Shown in pieces: positions 1 through 8,935 of a stretch of 64,000 bases of DNA. The position numbers and the translations under genes are program-made. The notes beneath the pieces are model-generated. The model was not told the DNA's origin and did no database searches. It saw nothing but the letters and a program-made list of their open reading frames with translations. Origin of the DNA: Butyrivibrio sp. X503 (GTDB lineage Bacteria > Bacillota > Clostridia > Lachnospirales > Lachnospiraceae); assembly GCF_003625475.1 (NCBI RefSeq), contig NZ_RAIQ01000005.1, positions 62,001 through 126,000 on the forward strand, in the 5' to 3' direction. How positions within the stretch are numbered: position 1 is the first letter of the stretch; each line of letters opens with the position of its first letter.

Positions 1-1
1 T

Positions 2-1396
2 ATCAAGCCCAAGGTATCGGCATATATGCACGATCTTGACGAGGAACTCTGGAAACTCGGAATTCCCGCTAAGACCAAACACAACGAGGTTGCTCCTTCA
101 CAGCACGAGCTTGCTCCCGTATTCGAGACAGCTAACGTAGCCGTAGATCATAACCAGCTCACAATGGAAGTTATGAAGAAGGTTGCTGACAAGCACAATT
201 ATGCTTGCCTCCTTCATGAGAAGCCTTTCGAAGGAATCAACGGATCAGGTAAGCACAACAACTGGTCAGTATGCACAGATACAGGAATGAACCTTCTCGA
301 TCCCGGAAAGACACCGGCAGAGAACATTCCTTTCCTCGTATTTTTAACAGCAGTGATCGCAGCAGTTGATGAGTATGCACCAATCCTTCGTCTCTCTGTT
401 GCATCTGCAGGAAACGATCACAGACTCGGCGGAAACGAGGCACCTCCGGCAATCGTGTCTATCTTCGTTGGAGATGAGCTTGCACAGGTTATCAAGAGTG
501 TTGAAGAAGGTACAGCATATCACGGAGCAGCAAAGGTTCAGATGGGTATGGGTGCGGATGTACTTCCTCACTTTACAAAGGACAACACAGACAGAAACAG
601 AACATCACCTTTCGCATTCACAGGAAACAAGTTTGAGTTCCGTATGCCCGGTTCTGCAGTGTCTGTAGCAAACGCAAACATCGTTCTTAATACAGCAGTT
701 GCTGAGATACTTACAAGACTTTACGAGAAGCTTTCAAAGTTCAGCGAAGCTGAGATGAAAGAAAAAGTTCTTGAGGTTCTTCAGGAAGAACTTAAAGAAC
801 ATAAGAGAGTTCTTTTCAACGGAAACGGATATTCAGACGAGTGGGTTGCTGAGGCTGAAAAGAGAGGCCTTCCTAACCTCAAGTCACTTCCCGAGGCAAT
901 GCCTTACTGGATCAAGGACGAGTCAATAAGTCTCTTCACAAAGCATAAGATTTTCACAGAAGAAGAGATCAGATCAAGATATGACATTCTCCTTGAGAAC
1001 TACTCAAAGTCAATTCATATCGAGGCTCTCACAATGGAAGAGATGGTCAGAAAAGATCTTACAGAAGGAATCATTTCTTATGAAAAAGATCTTACAAGTG
1101 AGATCCTTCAGAAGAAGAGTGTTCTTGAAGGCGTAGGCGGAAAGCTTGAGAGCGGAATCCTCAAAGAGCTTGATGAAGCATCCGAGAAGATGGGACAGGC
1201 TCTTGCAAAGCTTACAGAAGATACAAAGGCAGCAGAAGAAAAGGCTGATCTTTTGGAGCAGGCAAGCTTCTACAAAGAGCAGATCCTTACGGATATGGAT
1301 GAGGTCAGAAAATACGCGGATAAGGCAGAAGCTCTGGTACCCGATAAGTACCTCAGCTATCCGACATACGGTCAGATGTTATTTTCACTTAGATAA
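2..1396 (+). CDS. glnN: Type III glutamine synthetase, C-terminal part (5' end outside window)
   Basis: ATP-dependent condensation of glutamate and ammonia to glutamine in the cytoplasm. The reading frame is open from base 2, before the first ATG at 26, so this is the 3' part of a longer gene. Seen: NEVAPSQHELAP and HEKPFEGINGSGKHNNWS near the start, then GGNEAPPAIVSIF and a NRTSPFAFTGNKFEFRMPGS stretch, which are typical of the large GSIII (GlnN) class rather than the roughly 450-residue GSI. The C-terminal 150 residues are a charged, helical segment, as in GSIII. GltB starts 64 bases downstream, so product glutamine can feed glutamate synthase directly. No terminator is visible between them, so joint transcription is likely. 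Confidence 0.93.
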   Translation: MKPKVSAYMHDLDEELWKLGIPAKTKHNEVAPSQHELAPVFETANVAVDHNQLTMEVMKKVADKHNYACLLHEKPFEGINGSGKHNNWSVCTDTGMNLLDPGKTPAENIPFLVFLTAVIAAVDEYAPILRLSVASAGNDHRLGGNEAPPAIVSIFVGDELAQVIKSVEEGTAYHGAAKVQMGMGADVLPHFTKDNTDRNRTSPFAFTGNKFEFRMPGSAVSVANANIVLNTAVAEILTRLYEKLSKFSEAEMKEKVLEVLQEELKEHKRVLFNGNGYSDEWVAEAEKRGLPNLKSLPEAMPYWIKDESISLFTKHKIFTEEEIRSRYDILLENYSKSIHIEALTMEEMVRKDLTEGIISYEKDLTSEILQKKSVLEGVGGKLESGILKELDEASEKMGQALAKLTEDTKAAEEKADLLEQASFYKEQILTDMDEVRKYADKAEALVPDKYLSYPTYGQMLFSLR

Positions 1397-1460
1397 TAGC
1401 GGAGCAATTCGTGTTATCGGCTAGAAATAAGATTTAAGAAAAAGGATAAGGATAATAAGG

Positions 1461-4400
1461 ATGGAGATGTGGAAAGAAGAACATGATGCCTGCGGAATAG
1501 GTGCAGTCATCAATATAGACGGAACCCCGGACAATAAAGTACTTGGCGATGCGCTCTCGATCGTAGAGAAGCTTGAGCACAGAGCCGGTAAAGATGCTTC
1601 CGGAAAAGTTGGCGATGGCGTTGGAATATTGGTGCAGATATCGCACTCATTTTTCTCAAAAGAAGCCAAGAAAATTGGAATGAAACTGGGAGGAGCCGGA
1701 GATTACGGAATCGGTATGTTCTTTTTTCCGCAGGACTCCATGAAGCGTATGTTTGCTAAACGTATGCTTGAAGTTATCGCAGAAAAGCAGGATCTTAAGG
1801 TTCTGGGATGGAGAGATGTAGAGATCCATCCCGAGATCCTTGGTGAAGCAGCGCTTGTATGCATGCCGCATATCAGCCAGTGCTTTATCGAAAGACCCAA
1901 GGATGTCAAAAAAGGCATCGACTTTGACAGAAAATTATATTGCTTAAGAAGAGAGTATGAGAAGAGTTCAGACGATACTTATATCTGCTCTTTCTCATCA
2001 AGAACCATTGTTTATAAGGGAATGTTCCTTGTAGGACAGCTTAGAAATTTCTATGAGGATCTTCTTTCACCTGATTACAAGACTGCTATCGCTATGGTTC
2101 ACTCAAGATTCTCAACCAACACAACGCCTTCATGGCATAGAGCACACCCTTACAGGATGATCGCTCACAACGGTGAGATCAACACCATCAGAGGTAACAG
2201 CGACAGAATGCTTGCCCGTGAAGAGACAATGGCATCAAGCATTCTTGAAAAAGATCTCGGCAAGGTTTATCCCGTTATCGCAGCGTCCGGATCGGATTCC
2301 GCGATGCTTGATAATACGCTCGAATTCCTTTACATGAACGGAATGGAGCTTCCTCTTGCAATGATGATCACAATCCCTGAACCATGGAAGCACAATGATT
2401 TCATGAAGCAGGACAGAAAAGATTTCTATCATTACTATGCAACAATGATGGAGCCTTGGGATGGCCCCGCTGCAGTTCTTTTTACAGACGGAGAACTGTT
2501 CGGTGCAACTCTCGACAGAAACGGACTTCGTCCTTCAAGATATTATGTTACCAAGGACGGAAGACTTATACTTGCATCCGAAGTCGGAGTGCTTGATATC
2601 CCCGAGGAAAATATTGAGAAGAAATCCAGACTTTCACCGGGACACATGCTCCTTGTAAATACCAAGGAAGGCAGGATCATTTCCGATGAAGAGTGTAAGG
2701 AGAGATATTCAAAGACAAGCCCTTACGGTGAGTGGCTTGACAGATCTCTTTTGCACCTTAACAAGCTCAATATACCCAATAAGAAAATCCCTACGCACAC
2801 TCAGGAAATGCGTGACAAATTATATAAAGTATTCGGATATTCATACGAAGACGTCAAGGATCAGATCATGCCCATGGCAACTAATGGCATTGAGCCTACT
2901 GTTTCTATGGGAACAGACGTCCCGCTCGCATTTATATCCAAGCACCACCAGCCCTTGTTCTGCTATTTTAAGCAGCTCTTTGCTCAGGTTACCAATCCGC
3001 CTATCGACTCTTTGAGAGAGAAGGTGGTTACGGATACAACTGTTTACATCGGTTCCGACGGTAATCTTCTTCAGGAAAAGAGCGACAACTGCCGCGTGCT
3101 TGAGGTCAACAACCCTATCCTTACGGGTGTAGACCTAATGAAGATTGAGTCCTTGGATCAGGACGGCTTCCATGCCAAAAAGATCTCACTCTTATATTAT
3201 AAAAACACTTCTGTAGAAAGAGCTTTGGATCAGCTAGACGTTGCAGTGGACAGAGCGGTTTCGGAAGGCGCGAACATCATCATCCTTTCTGACCGTGGAG
3301 TTGATGAGAACCACATGCCGATCCCTTCTCTTTTGGCAGTTTCATCTGTTGAGCAGCATCTGGTAAGAACAAAGAGACGTACAGCCGTTTCTCTCATCCT
3401 TGAGAGCGGTGAGCCTCGCGACGTTCATCAGATCGCGTGTCTGCTTGGTTACGGTGCAAGAGCCATCCATCCTTATCTTGCGCACGAATGCATAGCAGAA
3501 CTCATAGATAACGGAATCCTTGATAAGGATTACCACACAGCGATAGATGATTATAACAAAGCTCTTCTCGGAGGTGTTGTAAAGATTGCGGCTAAGATGG
3601 GTATCTCAACGCTGCAGTCCTATCAGTCGGCAAGAATTTTCGAGGCTATAGGTCTCTCCGACGAAGTTGTAAATAAGTACTTCACCGGCACAACAAACAG
3701 AGTCGGCGGAGTTGGTATAGATCAGATCGGTGAAGACGTGGAGATCAGGCACAACAGAGCCTTCGATCCTCTCGGACTTCCCGCAGATACAAGTCTTGAT
3801 TCACTCGGCTTCCACAGCCTAAGAAGCGGCGATGACAAAGAGGATCACATGTATTCTCCCAAGACCATCGTTACTTTGCAGCGCTCGGTAAGAGAGGGTG
3901 ACTATGAGAGATTCAAGGAATACTCTCATATGGTGGACGACGAGAACAGAATGCATACTTTGAGAGCTCTTTTGTCCTTCGTTCCTACAGGTAAAAAAGT
4001 GCCCCTCGAAGAGGTTGAGAGTGAAGACGAGATCGTAAAGAGATTCCAGACGGGAGCTATGTCATACGGCTCACTCTCTCAGGAAGCTCATGAGACGATA
4101 GCTATCGCCATGAACAGACTCGGCGGAAAATCCAATACCGGTGAGGGCGGCGAAGCGATAGAAAGATTCGGAACAGAAAAGAACAGTGCCGTTAAGCAGG
4201 TAGCTTCAGGTAGATTCGGTGTTACCGGAAGATATCTTTTAAGCGGACAGGAAATACAGATCAAGATGGCGCAGGGTGCTAAGCCCGGTGAAGGTGGACA
4301 TCTTCCCGGAGCAAAGGTATATCCTTGGGTTGCAAGAACACGTTTTTCAACTCCGGGTGTAACCCTTATCTCACCTCCGCCTCACCACGATATTTATTCG

Positions 4401-5870
4401 ATCGAGGATCTGGCGCAGCTCATCTATGATCTTAAGAATGCCAATGACAAAGCAAGGATCTCGGTTAAGCTCGTTTCCGAAGCAGGTGTCGGAACTATCG
4501 CATCAGGTGTTGCAAAGGCAGGTGCGCAGGTTATCCTCGTATCCGGCTATGACGGAGGAACAGGTGCTGCTCCTTCATCATCAGTTCACCATGCGGGACT
4601 TCCTTGGGAGCTCGGCGTAAGCGAAGCGCATCAGGCACTTCTCGACAGCGGACTTAGAAGCAGAGTTGTTCTTGAGACCGACGGTAAGCTTATGACAGGT
4701 AGAGATGTTGCTATCGCAGCGCTCCTTGGTGCGGAAGAATTCGGTTTTGCTACAGCGCCTCTTGTAACTCTTGGTTGTATGATGATGCGTGTCTGCAACA
4801 AGGATACATGTCCTGTCGGAATCGCTACTCAGAACGAAGAGCTCAGAAAGAGATTTGCAGGAAAGCCCGAGCACCTTATGAACTTCATGCATTTCATCGC
4901 TAGAGAGCTTCGTGAGATCATGAGCGAGCTTGGCTTTAAGACTGTTGAAGAGATGGTCGGAAGAACCGATTGCCTCAAGATGAGAGATGTTCCTTCTCTT
5001 CGTTGCAGGGGTGCGGTCAATCTCGGAAGGATCATTGATTCTTCATATGCAAAGAGAAAAGACAGCCATTTCAACCCCAAGCATGTTTATAACTTTGAGC
5101 TTGAAAAGACTATCGATGCCAAGGTTCTTGTGCCTGCATACGAGAAGTTCAAGAAAGGTGGCAATAAGCCTGCCACTGTAAAAGTAGATATATCAAGTAC
5201 CGACAGAAGCTTCGGTACACTCCTTGGAAGTAGGGTTACTGCTGACTTTACAGATACCCTTCCCGATGATTCGTTTACTGTTGTTGCAAACGGCGGAGGC
5301 GGACAGTCCTTTGGTGCGTTCATTCCAAACGGACTTACACTTCGTCTCTACGGTGATGCCAACGACGGTTTCGGAAAGGGATTGTCAGGCGGAAAGCTTA
5401 TAGTAACACCTTCCAAGAATGCCACATACAAGGCTCACGAAAATATTGTTATCGGTAACGTTGCGCTTTACGGAGCAACATCAGGTAAGGCATACGTATG
5501 CGGTATCGCAGGTGAGCGTTTCTGTGTAAGAAATTCAGGTGCCATTGCTGTCGCTGAAGGCTGCGGTGATCACGGATTGGAATATATGACAGGCGGAAAA
5601 GCAGTCATTCTCGGAATGACCGGTAAAAACTTCGCTGCCGGAATGAGCGGCGGAATCGCCTACGTTCTTGATAAGGAGCACACTCTTTATCTTAGAATGA
5701 ACAAAGACATGGTTTCATTGACGGAACTTACTGACAAGGCTGATATTGCCGATCTTAAGGCTATCCTCAAGGACTATGCAAAAGAGACGGAATCAGAGTA
5801 TGCAAAAGAGATTCTGGCTCACTTTGATGAATATATTCCTAACTTTAAAAAGATCGTACCGAATAAGTGA
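1461..5870 (+). CDS. gltB: Glutamate synthase, large (alpha) subunit
   Basis: Makes glutamate from glutamine and 2-oxoglutarate together with GltD. At 1469 residues it has full GltB length. The N-terminal HDACGIG places the catalytic amidotransferase cysteine at residue 11, so a ten-residue propeptide would have to be removed. Order of domains: class II glutaminase (about 11-400), central domain, FMN/2-oxoglutarate synthase domain (about 830-1190, with TGEGGEA and PGEGGHLPG), and a glycine-rich GXGXG beta-helix domain at the C-terminus. The 3Fe-4S ligands are visible as C1106-x5-C1112-x4-C1117. The start is the first ATG after a purine-rich AAGGATAATAAGG. GltD follows after 13 bases with its own GGAGG. 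Confidence 0.97.
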   Translation: MEMWKEEHDACGIGAVINIDGTPDNKVLGDALSIVEKLEHRAGKDASGKVGDGVGILVQISHSFFSKEAKKIGMKLGGAGDYGIGMFFFPQDSMKRMFAKRMLEVIAEKQDLKVLGWRDVEIHPEILGEAALVCMPHISQCFIERPKDVKKGIDFDRKLYCLRREYEKSSDDTYICSFSSRTIVYKGMFLVGQLRNFYEDLLSPDYKTAIAMVHSRFSTNTTPSWHRAHPYRMIAHNGEINTIRGNSDRMLAREETMASSILEKDLGKVYPVIAASGSDSAMLDNTLEFLYMNGMELPLAMMITIPEPWKHNDFMKQDRKDFYHYYATMMEPWDGPAAVLFTDGELFGATLDRNGLRPSRYYVTKDGRLILASEVGVLDIPEENIEKKSRLSPGHMLLVNTKEGRIISDEECKERYSKTSPYGEWLDRSLLHLNKLNIPNKKIPTHTQEMRDKLYKVFGYSYEDVKDQIMPMATNGIEPTVSMGTDVPLAFISKHHQPLFCYFKQLFAQVTNPPIDSLREKVVTDTTVYIGSDGNLLQEKSDNCRVLEVNNPILTGVDLMKIESLDQDGFHAKKISLLYYKNTSVERALDQLDVAVDRAVSEGANIIILSDRGVDENHMPIPSLLAVSSVEQHLVRTKRRTAVSLILESGEPRDVHQIACLLGYGARAIHPYLAHECIAELIDNGILDKDYHTAIDDYNKALLGGVVKIAAKMGISTLQSYQSARIFEAIGLSDEVVNKYFTGTTNRVGGVGIDQIGEDVEIRHNRAFDPLGLPADTSLDSLGFHSLRSGDDKEDHMYSPKTIVTLQRSVREGDYERFKEYSHMVDDENRMHTLRALLSFVPTGKKVPLEEVESEDEIVKRFQTGAMSYGSLSQEAHETIAIAMNRLGGKSNTGEGGEAIERFGTEKNSAVKQVASGRFGVTGRYLLSGQEIQIKMAQGAKPGEGGHLPGAKVYPWVARTRFSTPGVTLISPPPHHDIYSIEDLAQLIYDLKNANDKARISVKLVSEAGVGTIASGVAKAGAQVILVSGYDGGTGAAPSSSVHHAGLPWELGVSEAHQALLDSGLRSRVVLETDGKLMTGRDVAIAALLGAEEFGFATAPLVTLGCMMMRVCNKDTCPVGIATQNEELRKRFAGKPEHLMNFMHFIARELREIMSELGFKTVEEMVGRTDCLKMRDVPSLRCRGAVNLGRIIDSSYAKRKDSHFNPKHVYNFELEKTIDAKVLVPAYEKFKKGGNKPATVKVDISSTDRSFGTLLGSRVTADFTDTLPDDSFTVVANGGGGQSFGAFIPNGLTLRLYGDANDGFGKGLSGGKLIVTPSKNATYKAHENIVIGNVALYGATSGKAYVCGIAGERFCVRNSGAIAVAEGCGDHGLEYMTGGKAVILGMTGKNFAAGMSGGIAYVLDKEHTLYLRMNKDMVSLTELTDKADIADLKAILKDYAKETESEYAKEILAHFDEYIPNFKKIVPNK

Positions 5871-5883
5871 TAGGAGGCAGAAA

Positions 5884-7371
5884 ATGGGTAAAGTAACAGG
5901 ATTTCTTGAATATAAAAGAACAACCAATGGAGATGTGCCTCCAAAGGAAAGATTATGTAACTTCAAAGAGTTTCACACATATCTCGACAGGGATAAAAGA
6001 GCGGAGCAGGCAGCCAGATGTATGAACTGCGGCGTTCCGTTCTGCCAGTCGGCAATAAGTCTTGGCGGAATGGTAACGGGATGTCCTCTGCACAACCTCA
6101 TCCCCGAGTGGAACGATCAGATATATGCAGGACACGAGGAGCATGCATACAGCAGGCTCCACAAGACAAGTAACTTCCCCGAGTTCACGGGAAGGGTTTG
6201 TCCCGCGCTTTGTGAGAAAGCTTGCATGTGCGGACAGAACGGCGAAGCGGTTACCGTTCATGACAACGAGCTCTATCTTATAGAGACCGCGTTTAAAAAA
6301 GGCTATGTAAAGCCCATGATCCCCGCTATAAGAAGCGGTAAGAGAGTAGCCGTTGTAGGAAGCGGCCCTTCAGGACTTGCTACAGCCGATGAGCTCAATC
6401 ACAGAGGACATATTGTTGATGTGTACGAAAGAGATGATCGCATAGGCGGACTTCTCATGTACGGTATCCCAAACATGAAGCTTGATAAAAAAGTCATCGA
6501 GAGACGTCGCAAGCTCATGGAGGAAGAGGGAGTAACATTCCATACAGGAGTTAATGTAGATAAAAAAGAAGCTCAGAAGCTGTTAAAAGAGTATGATGCT
6601 GTTGTACTTTGCTGCGGAGCAAAGAAGGCAAGACCTCTTCCCGTAGCTGATCCCGAGAAGATCAAAGGAGTGTATAACGCTGTCGATTTCCTTACAAGGA
6701 CGACGAAAGCTCTTTTGGAATCTGAGGACAGATCTGTAGAGGCATTAAAAGCACACGGCGGATATATCGATGCGGAAGGCAAGCACGTAGTCATCGTAGG
6801 TGGTGGCGATACGGGTAACGACTGTATCGGAACTGTTTTAAGACACGGCGCAAAGAGCGTTACCGCACTTGAGATGATGCCCAAGCCTCCCGTAGAGAGA
6901 GCAGCAAACAATCCTTGGCCCGAGTGGCCGAAGGTCCTTAAGACCGACTACGGTCATGAGGAAGCAATAAGCGTATTCGGAGAGGACCCAAGAGTCTACG
7001 AGACAACAGTTAAGAGTGTCACCACAGACAAAAAGGGTTCCATTAAAGAGATAGAAACCGTAAAGGTTGCATTTAAGGACGGTAAGCTTACAGAAGTAGC
7101 CGGAACAGAAAAGAAATTGAAATGTGACCTGCTCCTTATAGCAGCGGGCTTCATCGGATGTGAAGATTATTCCGCTGATGCTTTCGGAGCAAAGAGAAGT
7201 CAGAGAGGAACTGTGGTTACCGGAGAGGGAACCTACAGGATCGATGACACCAAGATATTCTCCGCAGGAGACATGCGCAGAGGACAGTCACTTGTAGTCT
7301 GGGCGATCGCGGAAGGCCGCGCCTGTGCCGGAGAAGTTGATAGATATTTGATGGGTTACTCTAACCTGTGA
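5884..7371 (+). CDS. gltD: Glutamate synthase, small (beta) subunit
   Basis: Supplies electrons from NAD(P)H via FAD and iron-sulfur clusters to GltB. The 495-residue protein begins at the ATG placed 7 bases after AGGAGG; a longer reading frame upstream lies inside gltB and is not used. Seen: cysteines C46, C49 and C54 in an ARCMNCGVPFC motif plus a second group in GRVCPALCEKACMC for 4Fe-4S clusters; a dinucleotide-binding VVGSGPSGLATADEL near residue 157 for FAD; and VIVGGGDTGNDCIG near residue 303 for NAD(P)H. The gene is followed by a strong bidirectional terminator, so the glnN-gltB-gltD group ends here. Confidence 0.97.
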   Translation: MGKVTGFLEYKRTTNGDVPPKERLCNFKEFHTYLDRDKRAEQAARCMNCGVPFCQSAISLGGMVTGCPLHNLIPEWNDQIYAGHEEHAYSRLHKTSNFPEFTGRVCPALCEKACMCGQNGEAVTVHDNELYLIETAFKKGYVKPMIPAIRSGKRVAVVGSGPSGLATADELNHRGHIVDVYERDDRIGGLLMYGIPNMKLDKKVIERRRKLMEEEGVTFHTGVNVDKKEAQKLLKEYDAVVLCCGAKKARPLPVADPEKIKGVYNAVDFLTRTTKALLESEDRSVEALKAHGGYIDAEGKHVVIVGGGDTGNDCIGTVLRHGAKSVTALEMMPKPPVERAANNPWPEWPKVLKTDYGHEEAISVFGEDPRVYETTVKSVTTDKKGSIKEIETVKVAFKDGKLTEVAGTEKKLKCDLLLIAAGFIGCEDYSADAFGAKRSQRGTVVTGEGTYRIDDTKIFSAGDMRRGQSLVVWAIAEGRACAGEVDRYLMGYSNL

Positions 7372-7399
7372 TCAAATATATTTGCCTTTTTTACATTGT

Positions 7400-7434
7400 A
7401 AACGCCCGAGTGGTATATGACCACTCGGGCGTTT
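7400..7434. terminator. Bidirectional terminator after gltD
   Basis: Perfect 15-bp inverted repeat AAACGCCCGAGTGGT / ACCACTCGGGCGTTT with a five-base loop, flanked by T-rich sequence on one side and A-rich on the other. It separates converging gltD and the minus-strand amidase gene. Confidence 0.9.
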
Positions 7435-7441
7435 GCTTTAT

Positions 7442-7461
7442 GTGCGCCGGGCGCACGTTTT
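7442..7461. terminator. Second small hairpin (GTGCGC/GCGCAC)
   Basis: Six-bp GC stem with a three-base loop followed by CGTTTTC, just beyond the main terminator. It may add to termination of gltD read-through; the T-run is short. Confidence 0.45.
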
Positions 7462-7497
7462 CAATTTGGAGGATTGGTAAGTGCTATATAAGTGCTG

Positions 7498-8697
7498 TTA
7501 TTTCTTAAGATCTTCTTTGAGCTGCTCCCATGCATCGGGATGCTGTACAAAATATCTCGGACACTCTTTTCCTGTAACATCGTAGTGTCTGATGACATGA
7601 TCCGTATTGAGATTATATTTATCCATAAGCCATTTGGTGAGCTTTATAACTGTATCATATGATGCATCGGTAAACTGTCCGGTCTCATCCTGATGGCAGA
7701 CCTCAATGGATATAGTGTCGTTATTTCTGTGATTGGTGGCTGCCGATCTTTCATTAAGCGGTACACACAGAATTGCTTCTCCTTCTATTCCGACTATGAA
7801 ATGAGAACAGGAATCCGAACTCGGATCGTTGAAATAGCTTCTGTTCTGTGCGGCGCTTGTTCCGGGGTTGGCGGTATAGTGGATTACTATATCCTCAACG
7901 CCATCCAAAGGTAATAATGTTCTTGATGGATTTCCTTGGTCTACACTGTCTATCAGATCAACCTTGACCCAAGAAGGAACATCTATATCTTCCTTGCCGT
8001 TTGTATTTTTCTTATCGGAAGACTGTGAGGTCTCCGTTATATCGGAGGTATCAAGACCACCGGATATAGGAAGGTTCTTTACTATAATAAAGAGAAGACC
8101 TGCCAGTGCAAGAAGCTCGAATATAAGGAGGAAAAAGCTGCCGAAAAGCTTATTCTTTCTGCGCTTTCCGGGTCTGATATCAAATTCATCAAAATCGCGT
8201 GACTTAGACCTTCCGGCGTAAGTTCTGTTATCGTTATATTTTCTTGCTGTCGGTCGGTTATTGTCGTATCTGCGAGGTTCGGGTCTGCGTGGTTCGGGTC
8301 TGCGTGCAGCAGATCTGTTAGCAGTAGTCCTGCGAGAAGCCGGTCTGTAGTCGTCATATCTTCGAGCTTCATATCTTTGAGATTCATATCTGCGAGCTGA
8401 GGTTCTTGAATCATCATGTCTGCGAACGTCGCTTTTAAGATTTATCATATGAACGTCATCTTTGATGTCATCGTATCTACCCGTATACATCGAACGTGAA
8501 GAAGACCTGCGTGCGTGCGCTTTGCGATCATCCTCTACGTCGTTACCGTAATTGTATATTTCCGCTCTGCGACCGCCGGGCCTGTCGCTACTGTGCCTGC
8601 GCGCTTCGCTTCCCCTTGAACTACTGCCCGCGCCGCTGGCTCTTTTCATATTTGAACTATTATTGTAATAAATGCTATCTAATTCTTTTGATTTCAA
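7498..8697 (-). CDS. Membrane-anchored N-acetylmuramoyl-L-alanine amidase (Amidase_2 fold)
   Basis: Predicted to cut the bond between muramic acid and the stem peptide of peptidoglycan. The 399-residue protein has three parts: an Arg/Ser/Tyr-rich disordered N-terminus with RRPEPRRPEPRR-type repeats (1-180), one membrane helix (about 184-206), and a C-terminal Amidase_2 domain (about 245-395). Zinc ligands of the fold are visible: H273 in VIHYTAN, H371 in IRHYDVTG and C379 in GKECP. Topology inferred: basic tail inside, enzyme outside. The start appears to be TTG, 7 bases after AGGAAGAGG; an internal ATG at residue 17 is possible but has no comparable ribosome binding site. A perfect 11-bp inverted repeat lies about 40 bp upstream. 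Confidence 0.88.
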   Translation of the reverse strand: MKSKELDSIYYNNSSNMKRASGAGSSSRGSEARRHSSDRPGGRRAEIYNYGNDVEDDRKAHARRSSSRSMYTGRYDDIKDDVHMINLKSDVRRHDDSRTSARRYESQRYEARRYDDYRPASRRTTANRSAARRPEPRRPEPRRYDNNRPTARKYNDNRTYAGRSKSRDFDEFDIRPGKRRKNKLFGSFFLLIFELLALAGLLFIIVKNLPISGGLDTSDITETSQSSDKKNTNGKEDIDVPSWVKVDLIDSVDQGNPSRTLLPLDGVEDIVIHYTANPGTSAAQNRSYFNDPSSDSCSHFIVGIEGEAILCVPLNERSAATNHRNNDTISIEVCHQDETGQFTDASYDTVIKLTKWLMDKYNLNTDHVIRHYDVTGKECPRYFVQHPDAWEQLKEDLKK

Positions 8698-8734
8698 AAC
8701 AATGCCTCTTCCTAAAAAAACAAGCGTGTATTAC

Positions 8735-8763
8735 ATAGTGTACTACCAGTACTAGTACACTAT
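8735..8763. promoter_or_regulatory. Candidate operator: 11-bp perfect inverted repeat
   Basis: ATAGTGTACTA and TAGTACACTAT are separated by 7 bases, 38-66 bp upstream of the amidase TTG start. Arms of this length with little T-run behind them look more like a repressor site than a terminator. GTGTACTA-type half-sites recall those of some GntR (YtrA-type) regulators; that likeness is only by eye. No regulator gene is adjacent. Confidence 0.55.
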
Positions 8764-8935
8764 ATCACTTCCGAAATAGCATTGCAATACATTAATTGTA
8801 AAAAAATAGCAAAAACACGTAACTTTTTGAGATATACGATTTTATAGATATTTTATCCACTCAATATCGATTGTGCGTTATCATTTTAGTATAGGATCCT
8901 GTTTTTGTTTTTGGCTTCACAGAGAGGAGTCACGC

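Noticed and set aside
5746-5883. Longer gltD start inside gltB
   Set aside because: GltD homology begins at 5884 right after AGGAGG; the extension is out-of-frame gltB sequence.
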